In this document: one piece after another, positions 11,992 through 21,801 of the stretch | How the letters are laid out: each line of letters begins with the position of its first letter | Numbering within the stretch: the first letter of the stretch is position 1 | Source of the DNA: Uranotaenia lowii | Lineage: Eukaryota; Arthropoda; Insecta; Diptera; Culicidae | Assembly (NCBI RefSeq): GCF_029784155.1 | Contig: NC_073691.1 | Span: forward strand, 130,262,714-130,326,713 | Length of the DNA stretch: 64,000 nt | Direction: 5' to 3' | Notes under the pieces: model-generated | Seen by the model: the letters and a program-made list of their open reading frames with translations, nothing else | Databases searched by the model: none | What the model was told of the DNA's origin: nothing | Translations under genes and position numbers: made by a program

Positions 11992-14820
11992 TTAACTTGT
12001 GAAACTTGTTAAAAGCATCCTCTTGAACTCTGACTTCGAAGCAGCTAATTTTATTGTTACAGGTAAAGAATTCCAGAGAACAATACCTCTAACAAAAACC
12101 GAATTGTTCATATAAGCTGAGTTATGCACCGGAACAACAAGGCTATTGGTAAGTGGGTTGTTAAAAGAAGTAAGAATGGATCGTAGATAGAGTGGTTTAC
12201 TAATTTTAAGTAACCTATAGATGAATAAGCACGTTCTGTAATCGTATAATCGGTTGAAAGGGCACCCAATTAAACTTTTCTGGAAGTGTGTCACTCTATC
12301 ATATCTAGTTAGGTTGAAAACATATCTGCAGCAGGCGTTTAGAGCAACACGAAGTTTGTTCAGATCATAACAAGCAGCATTAGAATATAAAAAAGTACCA
12401 TAAATAAACAGAGGATATATATAGCACTTAAACAGTTTGAGTTTAGTTTGAATATCTAAACTTTTGGTGGTTAAATTTAATTTCTTCAAAGAGCTGTAGA
12501 TTTTTCCACACTGAGCTGAGATATAACGATTCCAAGAAAGATTACTTTCGAAAATAATGCCTAAATTATTTACATGATCGTAAAAAGTTATCTCAGAATT
12601 GTTAAAATATAAAACAGGTTTTGGTATAGATTTCTTTAATTTGCAGAATAAGATTGCTTTTGTTTTAGATGGATTTATTGGCAGTAAATTAACTGTAGAC
12701 CATTGATAAATCCTTTCAAGATCAAAGTTGATTTTTCTACCAAGTTCTGACACAGAAAAATTTCTTTCTGATCCTAAATATATTTGAACGTCATCTGCAA
12801 ACAAATGTACTGAGCAATATTCAAGCACCGAAGGTAAGTCGTTAATAAAAAGTGGGAATAATATCGGACCCAGAATAGAACCTTGAGGCACACCAGACTC
12901 AATTGGGATGAACGATGACAGATCACTATCCATTGACACAGCTTTATATCTTTCTTGCAGATAAGACCTCAATAAAACAGCAGCTGATCTGGAGAAGTTA
13001 AACTGTGTTATTAGCTTGTTTATGAGTCTGGAGTGAGATACTCTATCAAAAGCCTTAGCAAAATCAATGAGCATCATAATAGTTATACCTTTTTTGTCAA
13101 TCGATTCTGCTATGCCGTTGTGAACTTTCATTAATGCAGTCTCGGTACTATGAAATGCTCTAAAACCGGATTGATATTTAGTTAGAAAATTAAATTCATT
13201 TAAATAATTAATTAACTGTTGTTTCAAAAGCTTTTCGAAAATTTTTGAAATCGCGCATTAAATGCTGATGGGTCTAAGATTTGTTATATCAGTAGAGTTA
13301 TTTTTTTAGGAATTGGAATAACTTTCACTTTTTTCCACTTGTCTGGATAATTAGACGTTGCAATGATTGTGTTGAAAAGGTGTGATAAAACTGGTAAAAG
13401 ATATGGCAATATAGTTTTGACTAACTTAATGGGAATATTATCAAGTCCAATAGCATCCGAACGGATTTCAGAAACCGCATTAATTATTTCAGTGTCATGG
13501 ACTGTGCGGAATGAGAACCCGTTAGGGCTACCTAAAGATATCGTTCTTCAGTATTGCTTCGTGTGAAATTCGAAGAGAAATATTCATTCACTTCTGTGAC
13601 TGTGCGATTGGAATGACAAGAGTTAGCTTGATTTTTAGATAACCCAAAATTTTTTATATTGTTCCAAAATTTTCTTGGGGTCAGACTCATATTGAGCTGT
13701 TTTTGATCATTTTTCGTTTTAGCTTTCTGAATAAGAAAGGTCACTCGATTTCTTAGGACTTTAAATTTATTTCTATTTTCGAGAGTTTTGGATCGTTCCC
13801 AGGCTCTATACGCTAGATCTCTATTAATCACAGCAGTTTGAATTTCTGCATTAAACCATGCATTTTTCCTCAATTTGATGGGGAAGAAGGACTCATTCAA
13901 TTCAATAAGAAATGCATTAAGTATTTCAATAAGAATATTGGAATTATTAACACAGAGTTATTAATGCTATAGAATGGTGACCAATCAACATTATAGAGAT
14001 AATCAAACAGTTCAAAGTTAACATTTTTGTAATCACGATGCCAGAAACCCTCACATTGTGGAGTGCTGGCAAAATTTAACGAGGTAAAAATCAGATCATG
14101 TTTAGAAACACCTGGTAAGGAAATTTGGTTGAAACGATATACAGTTTCCGGCGAATCAGTTATAAAAAGATCCAGCAAAGAACATCCTTGGTTGTAAAAG
14201 AAGGTTGGCTCACTATTAATGCAGGTTAAGGAGAGACTAGTAAGTGTGTCTTTGAACTGCTTCACTCTATTAAAAAATTTTATTAAATCAGTGTTAAAAT
14301 CTCCGGTGAGAAAGGCGTTTTGATAATTGATTGCAAACTGTTGGTAATGGTTTAAAATAATTTCTGAGCAATTTGTATCTGGTGGATTGTAATAAATGCC
14401 ATAAAATAGTTTGTTTTCGTTGCAGATAATTTCAATCAACAAATATTCTGTTTCACCGAGTTCAACATTATTGCGGTTATCTGAACTACAAATAATTCTA
14501 AATTTGAGATTATTTTTAATGTAAACACAAAGTCCTCCTCCATGTCTATTACGGTCATTACGAATCAATTTATAACCTTCAAAGCTTATGACTGAATCTC
14601 GAATTGATTCATCAAGCCACGCCAAAGCCAGCCAAATAAGATCAAGATTACAATCCGCAAAAAGATTCTTCAGTTCCTGAAATTTAGTTAGACGGCGAGC
14701 GCACAAACTTTGCACATTAATGTGACAGAAGTTCAGTTTATTACACGGCAGTGCGGCACGTAATATAGCTCTAGGAATATCGTTCTTCGAAGAGGCACTG
14801 TTTCTTTGAATATTAATCAT
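11992..14820 (-). pseudogene. LINE ORF2 (endonuclease + reverse transcriptase), frameshifted
   Basis: This encodes the replication enzyme of a non-LTR retrotransposon of the CR1/Jockey group. An apurinic-type endonuclease domain is at 13897-14820 (KLNFCHINVQSL near the start, LTGDFNTDL in the middle, a KHDLIF motif near its end). A linker segment is at 13532-13900. The reverse transcriptase is at 11992-13227, with LIDFAKAFDRVSH, GVPQGSILGPILF and the catalytic box FADDVQIY. The C-terminus contains the usual VLWNSLP motif. The three pieces are in different frames. Between 13228 and 13531 the frame NYPDKWKKVKVIPIPKK can still be followed, so the breaks look like a few small indels rather than deletions. 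It is non-functional as it stands. Confidence 0.85.
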
Positions 14821-15173
14821 TGGGATCTAGAAACGGCATCGAGTCAAATATCAAGAAGAAACCATCAATCAAGTTCACAGCTTCAGTAAAAATCAGCAAT
14901 ATTCTACTCTCAAATATAAACATATTTTTCAACACTGTAAGGCTTCTAAACTTTTTTCGAGCTTTGTTAGAAAAAACAAAAACTGTATCTAATATTCCTT
15001 GTCACAAAGATCTTTGAGTTAGCATAAAAAAAGGAATCATGAAAAAGAATTTATCGATTTTGAAGGAAAAAATTAAATATATCATCATATCACCATATCG
15101 TCTTCCGGTGTTCCAAAATCTCGGTAGCTACGACCACGACAATGACCAATGAACCAATGGCAAGTTTGGCGGC

Positions 15174-15360
15174 AGGGCAGCAACACACGATTCATTTGCA
15201 AAGACTCGGGCATCCATCTCCAGCTATCGACCAGAGCAGCAGCAACACCAACAATAGCAAGTTAAGGGTCAGGGCAGCAACACGCGATTCGTTTTCCAGG
15301 GCTCGGGCATCCATCTCCAGCAATCGACAAGGGCAGCAACAACACCAACAACATCAGCGA
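15174..15360. repeat. 97-bp tandem duplication, CAGCAACA-rich
   Basis: The unit starting AGGGCAGCAACAC at 15174 starts again at 15271, giving a 97-bp period with roughly two copies (the GGGCATCCATCTCCAGC block is shared). It lies in the inter-ORF region of the outer LINE, just outside the nested I element. An open frame over it (15142-15537) is an effect of the low-complexity sequence. Confidence 0.6.
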
Positions 15361-15508
15361 CGACCAACCAACCAGTACCAGACGTCTCGCAGGCGGCAGC
15401 GAATTCACGATGATTTCCAGAGAGGTCGACTTTCAGGAGGGGTAGAGGAGTCACGGATAGCGCGGGATAGGAGACATGGGATGCAGCGAAGGAAGATGAG
15501 TTTGCAAG

Positions 15509-15521
15509 GAGAAGGTTTATT
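15509..15521. repeat. Target-site duplication, left copy (I element)
   Basis: GAGAAGGTTTATT is repeated exactly at 21425-21437. It abuts the poly(T) tract at 15522-15535, which is the poly(A) tail of the minus-strand element. Confidence 0.9.
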
Positions 15522-15682
15522 TTTTTTTTTTTTTTGATAATTCTTTATTTGAAACGGCTCATACCTTTAGGCTTTAAGGAGCCAAACTCTTTTTGTTTTT
15601 TTTTACAATAGTTTGCTTACTTCTAGTTCACTTTTTTTTTAAAGAAAAGAAAATAGATAGGGAAATATGAAAATAAAAAGAA

Positions 15683-18600
15683 TTATAGACGAAGATCAAT
15701 AGCTTTAAGGAAAAGATATATTTCGAACATGTAGTCCAAGTCTATCACTGCCAGCACATCTCTCACTGGAACATAGGGTGGTTTTCCTCGGGCCCGAAGG
15801 GAGTCTATGAAATTCGTTCTAGCGACAAGATGGACCTCGCACGACCAAACAATATGCTCGATGTCGTGGTAACCTTGGCCGCAACTACACAAATTGCTGC
15901 CAGCAATATCAAAACGATAGAGTACCGCGTCTAAGGAACAATGATTGGACATGAGACGGGAAAATATACGAATAAAATCCCGACTCAGGTCCAATCTATT
16001 AAACCATGGTTTAAGGCTTACCCTTGGGATAATCGAGTGCAGCCACCGACCATCCTCATCCTCGTCCCATTTGCGTTGCCAGTTGACAAGAGAGTTTCTT
16101 CGAACTGAAAAGTAAAATTCGTTGAAGGCGATTTCACGCTGATACGTGTCACCTTCCATCGCCCCCACCTTTGCCAGAGAGTCTGCCTTCTCATTACCCT
16201 CTATCGAACAATGGGAGGGAACCCAAACAAAGGTGATGGTAAAGCGACGTTTTGATAAAGCACTCAAACTATCCCGTATCTTCTCGAAGAAGTATGGCGA
16301 GTGCTTTCCCGGTTTTATTGAGTGAATTGCTTGAACAGAACTCAGACTATCCGTTACAATAAAGTAGTGCCCGACTGGCCTTGAAGCGATACTGTCCAAA
16401 GCCCAATGAATTGCTGCTAACTCTGCTATATACACAGAGCATGGTGACTCGAGGCTGTAAGAGGCGCTAGATATTTCGTTGAACACTCCAAATCCTGTTG
16501 ATTCCTCTATAAGTGATCCATCAGTAAAGTACATTTTATCAGCATCGACGTGTCTATATTTAGCTTCGAAAATTCTTGGAATCAGAAGTGGACGATGCGG
16601 ATCCGGGATTCCACGAATTTCCTGCTGCATAGACAAATCAAACTGAACAGAAGAATTATCGTAGTCTGGGCTACAAACACGAGCAGGAGAATACGAAGAA
16701 GGGTTTACCTGCATTGACATGAGGACATGGTATATAGACATAAATCTTGTATGAAAATTTTGCTCAAGTAACCTTTCAAAATTAACGATCACCAATGGGT
16801 TCATGACCTCACACCTGATGAGGAACCGAAGTGATAGTAGATTGAATCGATCTTTCAAAGGGAGTATTCCTGCCAAAACTTCAAGACTCATGTTGTGCGT
16901 TGAGGGCATACAGCCCAAAGCGATGCGAAGACAACGGTATTGGATACGCTCGAGTTTTATGAGGTGAGTTTTGGCAGCCGACTGGAAACAGAAGCTACCA
17001 TATTCCATAACTGAGAGGATAGTTGTTCGATACAATTTTAAAAGATCTTCTGGATGGGCTCCCCACCAGGTGCCAGTGATTGATCGGAGAAAATTGATTC
17101 TCTGTTGGCATTTTCCTTTCAGATACTCAATGTGTGCTCTCCAGGTACATTTGGAATCAAACCAAACCCCAAGATACTTAAAACACCTCGATTGAGTGAT
17201 CGTCCTGCCAAGAAGTTGGAGCTGTGGTTGAGCTGGTCTATGCTTTTTAGAGAAAACCACCAACTCCGTTTTCTCTGGAGAGAACTCGATTCCAAGCCCC
17301 AAAGCCCAGGATGACAATCTGTTTAAAGTATCTTGTAAAGGTCTGTGCAGATGTGACTCAGTATTACCTGTTACAGATACTACGCCATCATCTGCAAGCT
17401 GTCTTAAAGTGCAGCCTTCAGAGAGACAACTGTCGATGTCACTTACGTAAAAGTTGTACAAAAGTGGGCTTAAACATGAACCCTGCGGGAGACCCATGTA
17501 GGAGGTTCTTCTAATTGCAATATCTCCGTGAGCAAAGTTCAGATGTTTCTCACAAAGCAAGCTGTATAAGATGTTGTTCAATAGAGGAGGCAGACCCCGG
17601 GAGTGCAACTTGTCTGACAAAACCTCTATTGAGACTGCATCAAAAGCTCCCTTTATGTCTAGAAACACCGAAGCCATTTGCTCACGTTTTGCGTACGCCA
17701 TTTGTATCTCTGAAGACAGCAAAGCAAGACAATCGTTTGTCCCTTTGCCCCTTCGAAACCCAAATTGAGTATCTGAAAGGAGACCATTTGCTTCTACCCA
17801 TTTATCCAAACGAAACAAAATCATTTTCTCCATCAACTTGCGTATACAAGACAACATCGCTATAGGACGGTACGAATTCGCATCGGATGCTGGTTTTCCG
17901 GGCTTTTGGATAGCGATGACTTTCACTTGTCTCCACTCTTGGGGAACAATGTTGTTCTCCAAGAATTGATTAAATAAATTTAACAAGCGAAATTTTGCTG
18001 CGTCCGGAAGGTTTTTCAACAAGTTAAATTTGATTTGATCAATTCCCGGAGCTGAATTGTTACAAGAGAGGAGCGCAAGTGAAAATTCGACCATCGAAAA
18101 GCTGGAATCCAGACCACACCTATCAGAAGGCACGTTCCGGATTATTTTTTGCACAGGTGTAGAATCTGGACAGACTTTCCGTGCGAAGTTGGATATCCAT
18201 CTATGTGTATATTCTTCACTTTCATTTGTAGATGATCGATTACGCATGCTTCGTGCAACTTTCCATAAGGTACTCAAGGATGTTTCCCTTGATAAACCAC
18301 CCACAAAATTTCTCCAATACGCCTTTTTCTTCCCTTTGATCAATTTTTTGAACTGATTTTCAAGGGAAACGTATGATTCAAAAAGGACGAGGGTTCCATG
18401 TTTTCGAAAATCTTTGAATGCTTTTGATTTGTCCTTATAAAGCTTGGAACACTGCTGATCCCACCATGGATTTGGGGGCCTTCGAAGAACAGTTGAATCT
18501 GGGATGGGTTTTGTTTGGGCGCAAAGTGCACTTTCATGGATCAAACGTGAAAGGAAGTGATACTCTTCCAAAGGAGGTAAAACATTCATAGAATCAATGG

Positions 18601-19366
18601 CATCTGTTATTTCGTCCGAGTACTTTTTCCAGTCGATGTGTCTTGTAAGGTCATATGCCATATTTGTTGAATTTGAAGTGCTGGCCCCATTGGTGATTGT
18701 AATTTTGATTGGCAAGTGATCACTACCATTGGGATCAGGGATTACCTTCCACTGGCAATCCAATGATAGTGAATTTGAGCAGAGTGAGAGGTCAATTGCA
18801 CTTGGTCTTGCAGGAGGTTTAGGTACTCGTGTTTTTTCACCCGTGTTCAAAATTGTTAAATTGAATCTGTCACAAATGTCATAAATAAGAGTAGAACGAC
18901 AATCGTCAGTTTGTTCTCCCCAGACAGTTCCATGTGAATTGAAGTCACCCAGGATCAACCTTGGCTCAGGAAGCACTGAGCACAGGTCCTCTAGGTGATT
19001 TCGATCCACTGCAACTCTATGAGGCCAGTACAAACTGACAACGCATAAGTCCTTACCTCTTATAGTTGTATGACATGCAACAGCTTCAATTCCTCCTGAT
19101 AAAGGGAGGTGGATTCTATAAAAGGAGTGGCGCTTATTGATCCCCAAAAGCACCCCTCCATAAGAATCGTTGCGATCCAGACGGATGATGTTAAAGTCGT
19201 GGAAGGAGATGTTTGATTCAGAAGAAAGCCATGTTTCAGAAAGGGCAAAAATATCGCAACTAGTTTCATGAAGAAGAAATTTGAACGGATCCAGTTTAGG
19301 GATAATACTACGACAATTCCACTGTAACACAGTGATATCTCCGACCTCTCGGCGTAAATTAGCCAT
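15683..19366 (-). CDS. I-clade ORF2 polyprotein: endonuclease, reverse transcriptase, RNase H
   Basis: The 1227-residue protein copies element RNA into DNA at a nicked chromosomal target. The endonuclease fills residues 1 to about 230 (LQWNCRS near 14, SETW near 44, LGDFNSHG near 139, SDHLPI near 215). The reverse transcriptase spans about 480-700: GFRRGKGTND, a FLDIKGAFDA box near 568-577, GLPQGS near 625, and the catalytic box LADD at 657-660, with A where many relatives have F/Y. RNase H has its acidic residues at D949, E982, D1006 and D1062. A CCHC-like cluster (C1160, C1162, H1171, C1176) follows, as in I and R1 elements. The start codon overlaps the ORF1 stop in ATGGCTAA (19366-19359), suggesting coupled re-initiation. 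No internal stop or frameshift is present. Confidence 0.93.
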   Translation of the reverse strand: MANLRREVGDITVLQWNCRSIIPKLDPFKFLLHETSCDIFALSETWLSSESNISFHDFNIIRLDRNDSYGGVLLGINKRHSFYRIHLPLSGGIEAVACHTTIRGKDLCVVSLYWPHRVAVDRNHLEDLCSVLPEPRLILGDFNSHGTVWGEQTDDCRSTLIYDICDRFNLTILNTGEKTRVPKPPARPSAIDLSLCSNSLSLDCQWKVIPDPNGSDHLPIKITITNGASTSNSTNMAYDLTRHIDWKKYSDEITDAIDSMNVLPPLEEYHFLSRLIHESALCAQTKPIPDSTVLRRPPNPWWDQQCSKLYKDKSKAFKDFRKHGTLVLFESYVSLENQFKKLIKGKKKAYWRNFVGGLSRETSLSTLWKVARSMRNRSSTNESEEYTHRWISNFARKVCPDSTPVQKIIRNVPSDRCGLDSSFSMVEFSLALLSCNNSAPGIDQIKFNLLKNLPDAAKFRLLNLFNQFLENNIVPQEWRQVKVIAIQKPGKPASDANSYRPIAMLSCIRKLMEKMILFRLDKWVEANGLLSDTQFGFRRGKGTNDCLALLSSEIQMAYAKREQMASVFLDIKGAFDAVSIEVLSDKLHSRGLPPLLNNILYSLLCEKHLNFAHGDIAIRRTSYMGLPQGSCLSPLLYNFYVSDIDSCLSEGCTLRQLADDGVVSVTGNTESHLHRPLQDTLNRLSSWALGLGIEFSPEKTELVVFSKKHRPAQPQLQLLGRTITQSRCFKYLGVWFDSKCTWRAHIEYLKGKCQQRINFLRSITGTWWGAHPEDLLKLYRTTILSVMEYGSFCFQSAAKTHLIKLERIQYRCLRIALGCMPSTHNMSLEVLAGILPLKDRFNLLSLRFLIRCEVMNPLVIVNFERLLEQNFHTRFMSIYHVLMSMQVNPSSYSPARVCSPDYDNSSVQFDLSMQQEIRGIPDPHRPLLIPRIFEAKYRHVDADKMYFTDGSLIEESTGFGVFNEISSASYSLESPCSVYIAELAAIHWALDSIASRPVGHYFIVTDSLSSVQAIHSIKPGKHSPYFFEKIRDSLSALSKRRFTITFVWVPSHCSIEGNEKADSLAKVGAMEGDTYQREIAFNEFYFSVRRNSLVNWQRKWDEDEDGRWLHSIIPRVSLKPWFNRLDLSRDFIRIFSRLMSNHCSLDAVLYRFDIAGSNLCSCGQGYHDIEHIVWSCEVHLVARTNFIDSLRARGKPPYVPVRDVLAVIDLDYMFEIYLFLKAIDLRL

Positions 19367-20789
19367 CGAGAGAGATAAACACTGAAATGAGGGGCCAAGT
19401 TTGCATCAATTGCTTCAAAAATGTCTTTAATACAGGAAGCATTGTTGTTACAATGCTTCTGATGGATTCAGAAACGTTGAAAAACGAAAACATTCCATTT
19501 AGAATGTCAGCCAACTTAAACAATCCCGGCTGGGAAGTGGATTCTGACAAAACTGCATTTTTCATGGGGGCCTTTGAGGTCCCTGCTGGAGTTGGATTAT
19601 TCTGTGGTGAAAATATCGTGCGGAATCCAGGAGGATTTAGTTTTTGTTGTTCTGCAGCATTCGGCTTTTTAGGGACACTGATTGGAGGGCTCATTGTAGG
19701 GATTTTCTTGGGTATTTTGGGTGTCTTGGGAGTTGTTTTAGCACGTTTCCGGGAGTTCGCAACGAAAACAAAAGGGTTCTCCTCGTCAGTCGCCTCTTCG
19801 TTGTCAACTGGCAACACAGAAAAGATGTTACTCGAATGAGGTTGGGCCAGTGGAGAAGCGCTCTTTAAGATAGAGGCATAAGAACGTCTCGATCGTTCTT
19901 TTAAAGAGCGCTTCTGTTTATCCCAGCAACTCTTGAATGCTTCGCACGAAGAGATTTCATGGGGTGAGCCCCCGCAATAGACACATTTCTGCTCTATTGC
20001 TGAGCATGCTCCAGCCCCATGATTCTCCCCGCATTGGGGACAGCGTGGCTTATTGCAACAGTGCGACGCTGTGTGCCCCAAACTGATGCAATTTTGACAA
20101 TGCATGGGTCGAGGCACGAAGAGTCGCACAGGAAGCCTTAAAACTCCGTCAATCAAGACGTAGTGAGGGAGGGCGGTACCCGCGAAGGTCACACGAAATG
20201 AAGCTGAAGGCGAGTACTTTGTAACTCCATTTACGACGTTGGCAGTATTGAGTTGACGGCAATCCACGATTTCGACAGAAGTCGAATCGAGGCTCTTGAA
20301 CTTACCAACGCCGTTGGATTTAACGTATTTCGCGTCCAGACTCATTTCTGTGATCACGCCCTCAATCTCTACGTCTCGAGACGGGATGTAAACGTGATAC
20401 TCTAAATTCAGAAAATTGCTGGCTACAATCTCGTTAGCAGCTTTCGAGTTACCCACAACAACGCGCAGCTTGTTTGCACGCAACTTTGTAACACTGGTTA
20501 CAGAGGTCCACCTCGCCAGATCTTTGGTGATCTGTACCACATTGAGAGGCTTGCCGTTCTTTTTGGGCCGGATAAAAACCACCCAAGATCCAGAAGAAGA
20601 TGAACCTTCCGCATATTTTCGGAGCCGGGTTGTTCTACTCTCAACTGATGATGAGGAATTACTGTCCGTCTGAGAAATGTGAGCATTTGAGGGACCAGCA
20701 GCATCTGGATCCTCCAGATGCTCCTCATTCTCGTAGGTCATATTCTCATCATTATCAGTTGAGGGGTTTAACCCCCCGCCTTCGTTCAT
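19359..20789 (-). CDS. I-clade ORF1 Gag-like nucleic-acid-binding protein
   Basis: The 476-residue protein is expected to coat element RNA in a ribonucleoprotein. The first 60 residues are acidic and serine-rich. A basic middle region follows. Then come three zinc knuckles: C231-C244 (CX2CX4HX4C), C250-C262 (CX2CX3HX4C) and C269-C282 (CX2CX4HX4C). The tail is proline/lysine-rich with KTPKIPKKIPTMSPP-like sequence. Length and knuckle number match ORF1 of I-type elements. The stop codon lies inside the first codons of ORF2. I chose the start at 20789 because it gives the complete acidic N-terminus; the next ATG is 16 codons in. Confidence 0.88.
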   Translation of the reverse strand: MNEGGGLNPSTDNDENMTYENEEHLEDPDAAGPSNAHISQTDSNSSSSVESRTTRLRKYAEGSSSSGSWVVFIRPKKNGKPLNVVQITKDLARWTSVTSVTKLRANKLRVVVGNSKAANEIVASNFLNLEYHVYIPSRDVEIEGVITEMSLDAKYVKSNGVGKFKSLDSTSVEIVDCRQLNTANVVNGVTKYSPSASFRVTFAGTALPHYVLIDGVLRLPVRLFVPRPMHCQNCISLGHTASHCCNKPRCPQCGENHGAGACSAIEQKCVYCGGSPHEISSCEAFKSCWDKQKRSLKERSRRSYASILKSASPLAQPHSSNIFSVLPVDNEEATDEENPFVFVANSRKRAKTTPKTPKIPKKIPTMSPPISVPKKPNAAEQQKLNPPGFRTIFSPQNNPTPAGTSKAPMKNAVLSESTSQPGLFKLADILNGMFSFFNVSESIRSIVTTMLPVLKTFLKQLMQTWPLISVFISLDG

Positions 20790-21424
20790 ATTTTTTCAAC
20801 GGAGACACTAATGTCTCCGTTTTTAAAAATATGAGCGAAGCACTTAATTGTTAAAATATTAAAAAGGGAAAAAAGATAGAGTAGAAACAGTGAAAAAATA
20901 AAAGAAATTACAAACTTGTTTGATTTTTTCGTTCTTCACGACTATTCGGCCAATTTCCAAGTCGTATATATGGTCCAGTGTCTAACGATGGCTCCAACCA
21001 CGTGGTCTTCCTTCGTTGATTGAAGATGGCTGCCACGAATCTCAACGAGCGGGACAACCAGACTGATGAAGATTATCAGGCCGTTTGTCAAACAATGACG
21101 ACGACCTTCACCCGCCTGGTAGGGGAAACACTTCCAGAGGGGCCACTTCACTTTCACGGGGAACAACTGCAGGCAGAAAAAAAACTGCTGGCCTCCAGCA
21201 CTCGAAAGGCCAAGTTTCGGGAAAGCCCTTTACTTTGCTAGCGAGGGCACTTTTCTGCTTCGGTAGCTAGCAGGAATTTGATTGTCTTCTGTGTCACCAT
21301 ACGGCAAAAAACACCGGATTGAACGCGGTAACTGTCTCCTATCAACCGAACAAAGGATACTTTTTTCACACACGAGGCTGCACAGAAACACGACCGTGTT
21401 CACTGACTGATGGGAGACGAATGT
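20790..21424 (-). promoter_or_regulatory. 5' UTR and likely internal promoter of the I element
   Basis: About 635 bases lie between the element's 5' end and the ORF1 ATG. Full-length I-clade elements normally carry their own downstream promoter at the extreme 5' end. The CATCAGTCAGTGAAC stretch just inside the boundary has initiator-like TCAGT words, consistent with this. No promoter activity can be read directly from the sequence. Confidence 0.4.
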
Positions 21425-21437
21425 GAGAAGGTTTATT
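21425..21437. repeat. Target-site duplication, right copy (I element)
   Basis: Exact repeat of 15509-15521 (GAGAAGGTTTATT), next to the 5' end of the I element. It also forms the start of the first intact unit of the 92-bp tandem array. Confidence 0.9.
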
Positions 21438-21801
21438 GTTTATGTTTTACTTTCAGGAGCAAAGAGCGACATGGGAAACTAGGAGGGGAAATGGGAAGGA
21501 AAAGAATAATTCATTAGGATGGGTTTAGCTGTTTTTGTTGACTTTTAGGAGCGAATATAGACCTGGGAAAAAGGAGAGGAATTGGGAAGGAATAGAATAT
21601 TTTGTATGGAAAAGGTTTATTGTTTGTTTTTAACTTTCAGGAGCGGATAGAGACATGGGAAACTAGGAAGGGAAATGGGAAGGAAAAGAATATTTCATTA
21701 GGAAAGGTTTAGCTGTTTTTTGTTGACTTTTAGGAACGGATATAGACATGGGAAAAAAGGAGAGGAATTGGGAAGGAATAGAATATTTTATAAGGAAAGG
21801 T
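21430..21801. repeat. 92-bp tandem array with 184-bp higher-order period
   Basis: GGTTTA words mark unit starts at 21430, 21522, 21614, 21706 and 21799, giving spacings of 92, 92, 92 and 93. Units 1 and 3 are one type (TTATTGTTT, AACTAGGA); units 2 and 4 another (TTAGCTGTTT, GGAGAGGAATTGGG), so the true repeat is a 184-bp dimer. A more diverged unit continues at about 15422-15521, on the far side of the I element, showing that the I element landed inside the array. On the minus strand it is almost pure pyrimidine. Confidence 0.85.

Larger units (their letters stand above)
15522..21424 (-). mobile_element. Full-length I-clade non-LTR retrotransposon, about 5.9 kb
   Basis: The element has a poly(A) tail (14 T on the plus strand at 15522-15535), an open ORF2, an open ORF1 and about 630 bases of 5' UTR. 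It is bounded by a 13-bp direct duplication (15509-15521 and 21425-21437). The 5' end on the minus strand begins ACATTCGTCTCCCATCAGTC. ORF1 with three CCHC knuckles plus an ORF2 with endonuclease, reverse transcriptase and RNase H is the arrangement of the I superclade. Both frames are uninterrupted, so the copy is recent and may be retrotransposition-competent. That is inferred from structure, not shown. Confidence 0.9.

Noticed and set aside
15142..15537. 131-codon plus-strand frame, glutamine/arginine-rich
   Set aside because: It overlies the 97-bp CAGCAACA tandem duplication and runs into the I element's poly(T), so the frame is a product of low-complexity sequence.
19387..19839. 150-codon plus-strand frame
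   Set aside because: It is the antisense shadow of the I element ORF1.
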